From assembly GCA_030141605.1 (NCBI GenBank), contig JAQGDQ010000457.1:75001-139000 (forward strand): a stretch of DNA of 64,000 nucleotides, in the 5' to 3' direction. Numbering within the stretch: the first letter of the stretch is position 1; every line of letters begins with the position of its first letter. The DNA is from Tubiluchus corallicola. Taxonomy: Eukaryota > Priapulida > Priapulimorpha > Priapulimorphida > Tubiluchidae. Positions 54,024-64,000 of this stretch are shown here, piece by piece. The notes beneath the pieces were generated by a model. It saw only the letters and a list, made by a program, of their open reading frames with translations, was not told where the DNA came from and searched no databases. The position numbers and the translations under genes are program-made.

Positions 54024-54898
54024 GAATAGATATAAATGTGGTAAATTCATAATTAAACGATCACTGTGTCTTTCTTTATATTTTCACAAAAAGTGAAGAT
54101 CCCTGGAAGTGGAAAAAGAAAACAGCAGAATCAAAATAAATAAGTTTCTATAGCAGAGACTGTATTATCAACATTCAACATAGCTGAAAGCATGTCCAAC
54201 CAATCAGACATCGTAACAAATCAACTTTTATAGCTAGAATGGCATAATAAAATTATACATTCTCACCAGGCATGTGACAATTACTCCAGCAGCAATTATA
54301 GTAGTCTGCATGTAACTTTGCCACATTTACTCGTGTGAGAATGCAAGTACTGAGTGAATTTACAAGAGATTATAAGGATAAAAACAAATTTAGCAAATTG
54401 TCGCAGAGTGCTCTAACAATCTGAGAACAAACTCTGGAGTTTGTCAGGCATTGCGCAAAATATTTTTAAAATCAGAAACAAAAGAAAATTTACACCAAAC
54501 GGCCTGAAAAATGAACCAAGCACATCTATTCATGAGTCGTACTGCCTATTGAGTGTTACTTAAATTATTATTTTAATTTAGCATTAGATATTACATAATG
54601 AACGTGCACTTCTGCTAAAATAACACCTAATATGTGCTTGTGTTAGTTAAAAGTTGGAAAATTTAACGAACAAATGGCATTCAGTGGTAGGGCAGAGTAA
54701 AAGTGCTGCTACAAAAGAGACGACATAACAACAAAAACACAATGTACATATTTGAACAAACGAGAATCAATTACTTTTGTACACAGAGAAAAACAAACTT
54801 TTGTCTAACAATAAAGTTATTGAAATGCTAAGATGGCAACGGAAATCAAAAATAAACCGAGTGTAGCAACAGGACGCTTGTCCAGAAAACGTTTGCAC

Positions 54899-55398
54899 CA
54901 GGGGTGTGCAAATTATCTGACTAGCCGGGCCACATTAAACTTTCCCACAATTCCTGCGGGCCACAGGCAGTTTGATCATGGAGCCAAGTACAGAAAGGCC
55001 TAATACAATTTTTTTGCATCCGACCCGAGTACATATTTACTACTAGACTCAAGAAACTATTTTAGAAGTTTTTTAAATTTATATTACAAACCATATATTT
55101 CTACTTTCAGGACAGATAGCGGTAATTTTATTACAATGCATATTAGTAATGTGTATCACACTGTCTGTGTGGTACAGTGACATTAAGCTACAACCGTCTT
55201 GTAAGGGTTAATGCCATCTGATCTAGTAGAAAAAAACTACCCGCGCTATCTTTGGGATCGTGGCACGGACTTCAGCTGGATACACTCAATTAATCGCCCG
55301 GGCCGCACTTTCATTAGGTTGACAAATCTCTTCGCAGGCCGCACAAATTCTCTCTGCGGGCTGCAAGTGGCCCGCAGGCCGTAATTTGCACACCCCTG
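54899..55398. mobile_element. hAT miniature element, copy C
   Basis: 500 bp, same orientation as copy A. Ends CAGGGGTGTGCAAATTA / TAATTTGCACACCCCTG. Flanks TTTGCAC / TTTACAC nearly match. Minus frames 55246-55437 and 55314-55589 overlap it and are not genes. Confidence 0.85.
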
Positions 55399-55937
55399 TT
55401 TACACCATAAATAATTAAAGCTCTTAAGAGATGCCAAAAAAGTATTACATCAACACTTATCACAGCAAACAAAGTCAGACCATAGTGATGACAGTAAGTG
55501 TACATCTTCACTGAATAAATACGAACAATTTTGAAATGAATAAAGAGGGAATGAGTTAAACTGGGTGGAGCATTTATCATCACCAACAAATAACTATAGA
55601 CAATGTATCAAAAACATCTAAACAATGTAATCTACATTTGAACTTATATACACATGAATATACAACGCATACCTGCCCTGCTGTGCAGATAAGACCTAGC
55701 TTTGAAATTTGGCCATAAACAAAAACGGCATAAAGGTCAAAAATAACACATTCAAGGTACACAATATTGTAAGCAGAAATGTCAATAGTGCAAAGCGACG
55801 TTTTAGTCAACAAAAATAAGTCAGTGAATTAAATTATATGTCTTGACCCTGACGAATGGCCCAGCTGTCAGTAGAGTGTACCAGTGCAGACGGTGCAATA
55901 GCTATAAATAGAGAATATGGCGATCATGTAGAGGTTA

Positions 55938-58900
55938 TCAGAACTCTTCCGGTTCACCTTCGAGCGGAAAACCATCTTCAGCCTCGTCTGGTGCGGCAAA
56001 ACCTTCCTGTAAAAGTTCACATAAAAAAATTAGCATTTTGAAAATTAAAGATGACAATCCATATGGATGAGCAAGGTTCAATTTTGTAATGATAAAAACA
56101 TCCACAGCAATCAGTAAGACATAATCATAGAGGGCACCATCTAGTGAGAGAGATCTTTAACGACACAGATATGTAAAAATTCTTTATCCACGAGATGTAA
56201 ATGATGTCAGAGTCAATTACTAACCCACTATCGATATTTTGTCAAAAATGCCCGTGAAAAATGGTTCGTATTACACATAAAGCTGCAAAACCAAGCAGTA
56301 TAACATCAGACCATCGAATTGCATGGGCAGATGGGTTTCTTATCTGTCCTGCACAGTGACGCAAGTTCCGGGGCCGGATTATCCTATCGGCTAGCATAGG
56401 CTACAGCCTAGGGCCCCTCAAGCTTTGATAAAATTTGGTAAAAAACTACAGTTGAGCTGAAATATGAGCTAATTACAATAACTAGCAAAATTGTGGTATT
56501 CTGGTAAGAATATTTTTATTGACAAACAAAAGATAGTTTTTTTAATTTATTTAAGAACTTGCAATAAGATTAGTTCAAGCGATGTAAATGTAGGCAAAAT
56601 ATACCGTGAGTAAAAATATTCAAGATGGGTGGAGGCAAGTTAGAGGGTGGCTTCATCTCAGGGGTCACATAATTCCTTCAACCTAGAGTTTCCTTCTTTA
56701 AGGAAAGTGCGAAAAAAAGACGGCACAAAATACATCAGCAGGCAGGAATAGTTTAACTGGCAGAAAAGCTTTTGGTACTCGTCTCAGAAACGAGGAATTC
56801 GCATTGTTCAGCATTGAAAAGTATGACCCACGAGCTTTCATCATCGACAAGTAACCAAAGACAACTTTCACACTTCAAACTAGACCAGTGTGCCACGCAC
56901 AAACTCGACTGCTGTGCTCGTTAAGCCTTGTCGTTTAGCAGCTACTTACTAGTACTCAAGAAATTCACGTTCATAAAGAAATGCATTCAACATTCAGAAG
57001 TACAGATGCACATTTAAAGCCATACCTCAGTAGCGTATAATATTTCCATTATTTGTTTTAGCGTGGGGTTACTGTCTGGATCGTTGTCCTGACATAACAC
57101 CTCGATATCCCGCAGCTTGCCAAAATAGAAATCTCGTTCCTTTTCTAGGCCGTCTAGGTTCGTTCTCATTTCCTCCAACTGTAAATAAACAATGCATGAA
57201 ATAAATTTGATGTTTTAGTCAAGGATAAGTTCACTATACAAAAACAATACAGGAAAGGAATGGAAACTCAAACTGTTAAGTGTATTAAATTACGCGTGAG
57301 GTTTAATTTCACACATTTTCTTCATTTATATTATTGCTCCATTGATGTTGGGCGGCACTACCAGCCAATAACCACTTTTTACATTTATTTTCCGCAAGTC
57401 TCAAATGATTAGTTACAAAACATCGCAGCAATTCTGAAACCTTATTTCCAGACAAGCATATGCTGTAGACAGCATCAGTGTAAAATTATTATGTTTCTAA
57501 GCAGATTTGCTTTTATTTTTACATCTTTCCATAGTAGAAGTAGGGTAAATAAAATTTTTTACTATTTCGTCCAGTGTGTCAAAACTCGCAAGACTCAGCA
57601 ACAAGAAACATCTTTTGCTGTATTATAGACATCATCTTTTAACCCTTTCATACCCGTTGTATCCCGTGGGATACGAGAATATTTTCTGCCTTTAAAATTA
57701 ATAAAATTTTAAAACTGACAGTTATTTGATCTGTTAACAGTTATTTTGATTTAAGCCAATAACAATAGACTAAAATGGTGATAAAATGACAAACTAGAAA
57801 ATCTACATAGCATAAAAAACTGCTCAAGGTACAGTAGTTTAGAGACGACTTTGTACAGATCAGCATAGCATGCATACTAAATGTCTTGAATACTTTAAAA
57901 AATTATCAGCAGTTGCAAAATGAAGCACATTTTATGCTTCCATTGAATCCCAATGTATCCCGTGGGATACAGGCTATATTTAGCACGCGGGCACAGGTAG
58001 AAAAAACCTATATTATGTGTAAAGTACCAAGCCTATTATTCTTATTAAAAAATAATTTGGGACTGAAAGGGTTAAATGAAATCAAATCTCACACTAAATT
58101 TAACTGCACCATTGTAATATGTTAAGCCATTCATTTTGAATAGAATTATGAATCACCGTGACAAAATTTAACTTAAAAGTTTTGTGAATTAATTGTCAGT
58201 GAAATTAAGTAGAACAACAATACCTGCGCTTGTGCGGGATGAACGGTTAATGTGAAGTTGGTTCGAGGTTTCTTAGCTGGAGCATCCTGGAAAGGAAGGA
58301 AAGTCAGTGGAGAAAAGTTGCAGGAAAGACGAGTGGAAACAATTACAACGGCTCAGTAGGAAAAGCGACACTTTTACGTACCTGTGACACCAATTCGTCG
58401 ACTTGCGCTTGCGCCGGCTGGTTCGACGGCCGTGCGTTCTGTCGAGGTTTCCCAGATACTACAACTGTTGGTTTTGAGGCTATGAACAAACGTAAGTTGA
58501 TGAACAATTAAATCATGAACACATACTATTTACGAGCAATCAATCATTTCGCAATTGCATTTCACGAATCAAAGCATGTCCAAGAAGGTAGAGCGGAGAT
58601 GAGCATTTAGCTACTTTCTGGCGACCATTTTATAACACTTGTTTGTAAGTTAAAATATAAACAATTTTCTTGGAAGCAAAGTTACTAGCCACGACGAACA
58701 TGTAATAATAATCTCAAATAATAATATATACATATTGTCTACCCATTTTGTTATACGGGTGCGAAATTGGGGGTATATCAAACAATGAAGTTAATGCCAT
58801 TAGGGTAAAATGATACACTGCTTATAGAAAAATATTCGATTTTAGCCAAAATGAAAGTGTCAAATTGTTGGTGTATTTTTGTGGCATGCCTGCAATTATT

Positions 58901-61900
58901 TAATAGATAGTCGAAAATTAAACTTTGTGAGGAAAATTGTAAACTCTTGCACATTGAGAATTCCAAAGCTGTGCTACTATGTAAATAACAGTCGAGTAAA
59001 TTTAAGATTTAAATATGGTTGTACTGTAGATCTAAACGAAAATGTAAAAATTAAAGGTTAAGAACTCATTTAAAGATTATGTTTTAAGATATCTATTATA
59101 GCTCCTTACAACACTGTATAATGTAATATAATTACAAGGGAACTACAATGTGTGGTTATTATAAAGTTGAATGTCTGTAGATATGTTACTTTACTAATAT
59201 CGCACTACCTATTTTACTAACATCTTTATCTGTGTAAACTGTATATACGAAATAAACTCATAATAATAATAATAATATATATATATATATATATATAAAA
59301 CATATATTCAATAAGATATGCAATAATAATAATAATAATAACATTAAATATGAGTAAATCTCGAGTGCGGCTTAGAAAATGACATTCGGACCATTTACAG
59401 AAAGAGAGACACTAATGTAATTAAAATGTATATAGATATTGTAAAAGAACTAACCCAAAATGATCTTATAGTAAATTGATTATACAGGCATACTGTTTAT
59501 ATACGAATGACATTAACGTAAGATTATTTATGTATGTAGAAGCTACAACATAATACTATTTGTACATACAGTATAACATATATAAACATTGTACGTGAAT
59601 ATTAGATATGTAATTAGATTTAATAAATCATAATGCAGTTGTGTCAGCTTGTTTAGTAAGAAATTGTAACTGTGAGGAATTTATTGTAAAAATTTATTTA
59701 ATGTACATAATGTAAAGATTTATTTAACATTTTTGTACTTATGTGCCCTGCAAATAGAGGGCTTATTGTAACATTTTCAATAAAGATTTTTAATAATAAT
59801 TAATAATAATAATATCATCTATATGTTAGGGTATAAACTGCTACTACTAAGTGGACACACACGGTCCAACCTGCTATATTTAGTCTTACACTTTAACTAA
59901 GTTTCAAAAGCAATTCTAATATATAGTTTTGAAAGGCAAAAGCAAACAGCCAGTAGCGCATTCATCAGATAAATCATATTTTCAGTTCTTAGCTTGCAGA
60001 AAAATCTTGTAGCTGGTGCTAGCATTGCCAGATTGGCGTAGTTTGTGTAGGTATCTAGGTTGAAAGCTTAGTTGCACAAACACACACAGAAAAGCCAGAA
60101 GTCACTAAACTGCATTCACATTTGCAAACCAGCACCCCACTCTTATTTTGTTCTAATGTTTGGCTTGTACAGATTCAGTATCTTAAAAGCATAATGACGT
60201 CTGAGTAGATGGACAGATGAACTTGTACCTTATTTAAAGGACAAGAAAAGGGGCACCTGAAGTAGGTTTCAGAAATATCGCCTTAAAAAATTATACTACT
60301 TTACAGCAATTTTTGTGCGCGTATTGTATTCGTATTGAAAGGAATTTTCGTTTGTTTGCATTTTAAATTTCCCGCAATATTGTTCCGACAGCGCCATTAC
60401 ATGACTTCACTAAATTAGTGGAAGAAAAGGCAATGTTAAATTACGACCCAAAAAACCTTTCGTGCAAATCTATATTACTTAGCATTTCATTTACCTGCTG
60501 GAAAGAGTTATGTAACTAGACTAATAATTTAAAATGTTTGTGCCAATTCGTAAAATGTCGCTGACTCACCCTCCAGGGTGCACCACTCACTAGCCAAAAA
60601 CGTATTTTTAATCTTATTGACAAGGTATAGTAATTTAAAATTTTACTTAATTAGCAACATGTATGTTTATTTTTTCAAACTTTACTCAATGTTATCAAAA
60701 CTTGTTTCAAACGACATACGATTAAAATGGCTGCGCCCAACGGTCATCGCGGGAGTTTAAGTTTACACGTTTCATACAGCCTTACGGCCGATGCAAGCCC
60801 TGCATACGAAGAGGTAGTATGTAAGTGGTATAAAATTTCGAGACGAATTTTTTAAGCTTTATGTAAGTGGAGGGTTTTCTTGTGCTTTAAAAGCGTAATG
60901 CATAACGTTTGAGTAGATAGACAGATGAACTTGCACCTTATTTAATCAATGAGGTGAAGTGCATCAATGGAAATCGCAAATGGTACTTCGGTATGAGTAA
61001 GTGTATTTTTTGCAAACACTTTGCATAATGAATGGATTAGAGGACAAGAAAATGGACAACCAAAGTAAGCCTCAGCAAATTCACAATAAAGAAATTATAC
61101 ACCTAAGTATAATCGTAAGCGAATAAAGTACTCACGTTTTCGCATTTACTCCAATTTTTGTAAAATATTGCAACCGCTGCAGTAAACGTTGGCGCATACA
61201 TGTTTCATTTAGTCCATCAATTGAAAAGCCAGCATGTGACTGATCACGTGGTATGACATCACTCGAACACAGTCGTAGTGAGTTTTGAGAACGTGTACGC
61301 TAAAGATCTGTGTTGTGGTTTTGTGATGCTGTCTAATATGGCGCCGCCGTGACAGTCTTGCGGGAGTATTTAAAATGAAAAAAAAACAGGAAATTCTTCT
61401 AACGCGAGTATGATAAACGCTTAAGATTGCCTCTAACCATTGTAATTCTTTAGCGAAAATTTTCTGAGACTTGCTTTAACTAGGCCTCTTCTTATCCTTT
61501 AAATAATTGCAGTCATCTGCTAAAATGAAAACAGCTGGATGCCGAAACTTAAAATTAACATAAAATGATCATGCAGATTTTGCAATGCACATGCACAAAA
61601 AGTGCAGTTAAAACTGCATAGCTGCTTGCAAATTAATGACAGTACAGATTCGCATTGAATGCATACAATTACCTTCATCGTCAAATTTACCGCCGACTAA
61701 AAATAAGTAAATTGTTTTGTCTTCCTTAGATTTAGATTGTTTAGACTTAATTAGTCCAACAGACTAATTTAAGCTTAATTACATTTCACACTTGCAGGGC
61801 AAACAAATCAATACAAACACTTTTAACCCATGCGATAGAATTCTGGAATGGTAGTAATACCATACAGCTGCTAAACGAATCTCTAATCTACATATCCACA

Positions 61901-62160
61901 AACAACTTTATCTAAAGAATACAAAGGTGTTAAATAACAGACAGACCTGGTTTAGTCACTGCTTGCCGTGGGGGCGCTGGTTTCGCCATTGGTTTCTTTA
62001 ATTCCTGCGATCCACCGCCAGTGGAGGACATTACAGTTCTAGACGCTAGCGGGTCGTATTCGTGGCCATCATAGTTTGCATCAAAGAATTTCTTAAACCA
62101 CTGGACGAATTCAAAATTGTCCTGAAACCGGCCTTTGACGAGTCTTTCTATAGGTATTAT
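55938..62160 (-). CDS. MAPRE: Microtubule plus-end-binding protein EB1 (3' five exons, partial)
   Basis: Minus-strand exons 62160-61947, 58479-58382, 58286-58224, 57178-57026 and 56006-55938 (TGA at 55940-55938), all in phase. The first encodes the end of the calponin-homology domain ([39 protein letters not shown]) and a Pro/Lys linker. The second continues the basic linker and starts the coiled coil (QVDELVSQ). The third adds 21 residues. The fourth is the EB-homology coiled coil and four-helix bundle ([30 protein letters not shown]). The last is the acidic tail ending in EEF, equivalent to the EEY/F motif that recruits CAP-Gly proteins. EB1 tracks growing microtubule ends. The N-terminal exons (start to the VDK junction) are not in 62161-64000 and must lie to the right. 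The exon at 58286-58224 interrupts the normal coiled coil and is probably alternatively spliced. Confidence 0.95.
57643..58071. mobile_element. TTAA-flanked miniature element
   Basis: 429 bp between TTAA at 57639-57642 and 58072-58075. Ends CCCTTTCA / TGAAAGGG. The 16-mer GTATCCCGTGGGATAC occurs near each end. piggyBac-like by target. It lies in the EB1 intron between exons 58286-58224 and 57178-57026. Confidence 0.75.
58740..59290 (+). pseudogene. LINE 3' end fragment
   Basis: Plus strand reads [20 protein letters not shown], a stop, then [19 protein letters not shown], matching the region after the RT domain of L1/RTE-like elements. It runs into AAATAAACTC and an AAT/AT tail at 59261-59297. 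Another LINE-like 3' end (TCAATAAAG plus AAT tail) ends near 59812. In an EB1 intron. Confidence 0.65.
60238..60886. mobile_element. TTAA-flanked element, copy 2, between flank duplicates
   Basis: 649 bp, reverse complement of 51485-52132, between TTAA at 60234-60237 and 60887-60890. Outside both ends lies a similar block of about 48 bp (GAGTAGAT-GACAGATGAACTTG at about 60200 and 60912). In an EB1 intron. Confidence 0.75.
61038..61503. mobile_element. Diverged relative of the TTAA element
   Basis: Ends AGAGGACAAGAAAATGG / CCTCTTCTTATCCTTT are imperfect inverted repeats. The interior (GCGGGAGTATTTAAAATG) matches the other copies in opposite orientation. Located 0.45 kb before EB1 exon 62160-61947 on the plus map. 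Confidence 0.6.
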
Positions 62161-62186
62161 CTAATAAAAGCAAATCAAAGTGCTTC

Positions 62187-62625
62187 ATTATATTAAGCAA
62201 ATGTTGCACACTAAAATTATATTATATTAAGCAAATGTTGCACACTAAAATTATATTATATTAAGCAAATGTTACACACTAAAATTATATTATATTAAGC
62301 AAATGTTGCACACTAAAATTATATTATATTAAGCAAATGTTGCACACTAAAATTATATTATATTAAGCAAATGTTGCACACTAAAATTATATTATATTAA
62401 GCAAATGTTGCACACTAAAATTATATTATATTAAGCACATGTTGCACACTAAAATTATATTATATTAAGCAAATGTTGCACACTAAAATTATATATTAAG
62501 CACATGTTGCACACTAAAATTATATTATATTAAGCAAATGTTGCACACTAAAATTATATTATATTAAGCAAATGTTGCACACTAAAATTATATTATATTA
62601 AGCAAATGTTACACACTAATAAACA
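62187..62625. repeat. 34-bp tandem repeat, about 13 units
   Basis: Units of 34 bp (TTAAGCAAATGTTGCACAC every 34 bp) with few variants; one unit is shortened near 62490. The array starts about 27 bp upstream of the EB1 exon acceptor at 62161 on the minus strand, so it occupies the region where branch point and pyrimidine tract would lie. Confidence 0.93.
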
Positions 62626-64000
62626 TTTAAATTTTTTATGCACACGCACGTTTCAAACAGAAGTGACTAAAATATTATATAAAGTTTAATGTGATCTGTA
62701 TTTTTTACACATTTAGGCAACCTGGAAGTCAGAATCCTCACTCATTGACAGCGTTTACTCAAACAATGGAAATTTAGAGGTTTCGTTCTTATCAAGGATA
62801 TCCCTCTAAGACGAGCCATTGAACCAACAGAAGTGTCTTAGCCACACTTGGATGTATATGTTATACTTTTGCTCTCTATGGCCAGAAGCAGTGAGAATCA
62901 TTATGGCAAATGGAACCAGCAGGAATGAGCACCATTACCCAGCAATCAAGAACCAAAAACAATGGGATAGACGAACCCTGCCCAAACAAGGCATGGTTGG
63001 CATCCTTCTGTCTCGGAAGACAATGGAGTGTGTGCCAAGACAGTCAGTTATTGATCACATTGATGGAGCTGCAGCGTCGACTGTGGCTGAGCAGTGCAAT
63101 CCTTGAATGTCTCCAGGGTGCACGCCTGGGCAAGGTGTATGGAGATCCTGAGTTGCCCAGACAACAGGAACCCCCTCTCTTCCTCGATGGTGTAGTCCAA
63201 AGGAAAGCGGAGCGATACGTTTGGCACCAGGTTGGCTGCAGGAGCTGCCGGAGTCACTGAGCATGCTGCACTGGTCCGTCTTCGCGGCTCCACTCCTGAT
63301 TTGGAAGGCTCACAAACAAGGCATACACAACAAATTTATTAAAAACGTTTCAAAACAGGTCATGGCATGGATTTTCTTTTCTAAAAAAAATCCTACTTAC
63401 AAAATTGAATGTTGAAATAATTTTTCATGGGATGGCGAATTAATCAAGATGACTAATGTGAGTAAGAAGTCGATATAAAATATTTGACATTATGAAGTAA
63501 GACACCATGCTACCACTACTATAATCAGTAAAATGTTTAAAAGTTTGATAATATATGAAACTCCCTACACTTCAGCGTTAACCTGTTTTTACTCTGCAGT
63601 GAAAGTAACGGCTGAGCAGTCACCAAACACATAAAGTGACTGATTGGCCATTCCTCTCACTACAGTGTAATAATAGGTTGACTATTACAGCAGTTAGGTA
63701 CTACTAGGCCTGATAAGTAAGAGGATTGGTGATCGCTAGAAAAACAGCTCCCAGATAGTTTTATCTGCCATACTGGCTTGGATTATTTCTCCTATTAGAA
63801 GGTATATCATCAAACCTGAATATGGTTAAAATACTGTGACAAGTTAATGCTTCATTGTAGATCACTGTGACTGATAACAAGCTAGATTCCCGTCCTACCA
63901 CAAACCATTTACATTAAGCAGGCACTGTCGATAAGTGAAGGATCCCGGGTTTAGAGTGACGAAATTTGTCTGTTATTTTGCCTACTAATAAATTTGTTGC
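62626..64000. other. EB1 intron, right edge
   Basis: No exon recognised on either strand. Contains the truncated 5S-SINE at 62995. The rest is plain AT-rich sequence. The calponin-homology exons of EB1 should lie further right. Confidence 0.6.
62995..63312 (-). mobile_element. 5S-SINE family copy 5, 5'-truncated, with 12-bp duplication
   Basis: Minus-strand copy holding only the 3' part of the body (ends GGATGCC). Perfect direct repeats CAAACAAGGCAT at 62983-62994 and 63313-63324 flank it. Open frames across it (for example 62910-63260) are repeat-derived. Confidence 0.9.

Larger units (their letters stand above)
53016..55937. other. Convergent intergenic region between CCM2 and EB1
   Basis: Holds a Tc1-like element (53329-53861), a candidate CCM2 poly(A) signal (54018) and hAT copy C (54899-55398). 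The rest is AT-rich without recognised features. Confidence 0.6.

Overview
The window is nuclear DNA from an invertebrate animal. It is AT-rich, its genes are split by short to medium introns with clean GT-AG junctions, and almost all the space between exons is degraded mobile DNA. Six protein-coding genes can be rebuilt exon by exon. Each exon chain stays in frame and matches a conserved animal family, apart from one intronless gene. The species cannot be named. An ApaH-like phosphatase (a family lost in vertebrates), a 5S-rRNA-headed SINE and many pogo/hAT/piggyBac-type miniature elements fit a non-vertebrate metazoan.

Layout, left to right. (1) 4665-15867, minus strand: the 5' twelve coding exons of Mediator subunit 23 (MED23). 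The 3' half lies beyond the left edge or in a long intron. (2) 19199-23384, plus: complete myosin regulatory light chain (MRLC, 172 aa), divergent from MED23. (3) 29974-37443, minus: complete elongation factor TFIIS (TCEA type, 309 aa). Its 3' end abuts an 84-bp minisatellite. (4) 39658-53015, plus: CCM2/malcavernin, ten coding exons, 406 aa. (5) 39889-40743, plus: an intronless ApaH-like metallophosphatase lying wholly inside CCM2 intron 1. (6) 55938-62160, minus: microtubule plus-end protein EB1 (MAPRE). The window holds its last five exons including the EEF C-terminus. The calponin-homology N-terminus is off the right edge.

The genes do not form a pathway. They are housekeeping or cytoskeletal genes: two in Pol II transcription (MED23, TFIIS), two cytoskeletal (MRLC, EB1), one junction/signalling scaffold (CCM2) and one nucleotide or cap phosphatase.

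The repeat landscape is rich: a SINE family headed by 5S rRNA (five copies, two with clear target-site duplications); a tRNA-derived SINE; two solo-LTR-like copies whose promoter carries arrays of heat-shock elements; hAT miniature elements from 70 to about 590 bp; pogo/Tc1-like TA-flanked elements, one caught inserted in another repeat; TTAA-flanked elements; 3' ends of several LINEs; and several satellites. The most interesting points are the nested phosphatase, a 21-codon cassette-like exon in the EB1 coiled coil, the 5S-SINE and the heat-shock LTR upstream of TFIIS in the same orientation.
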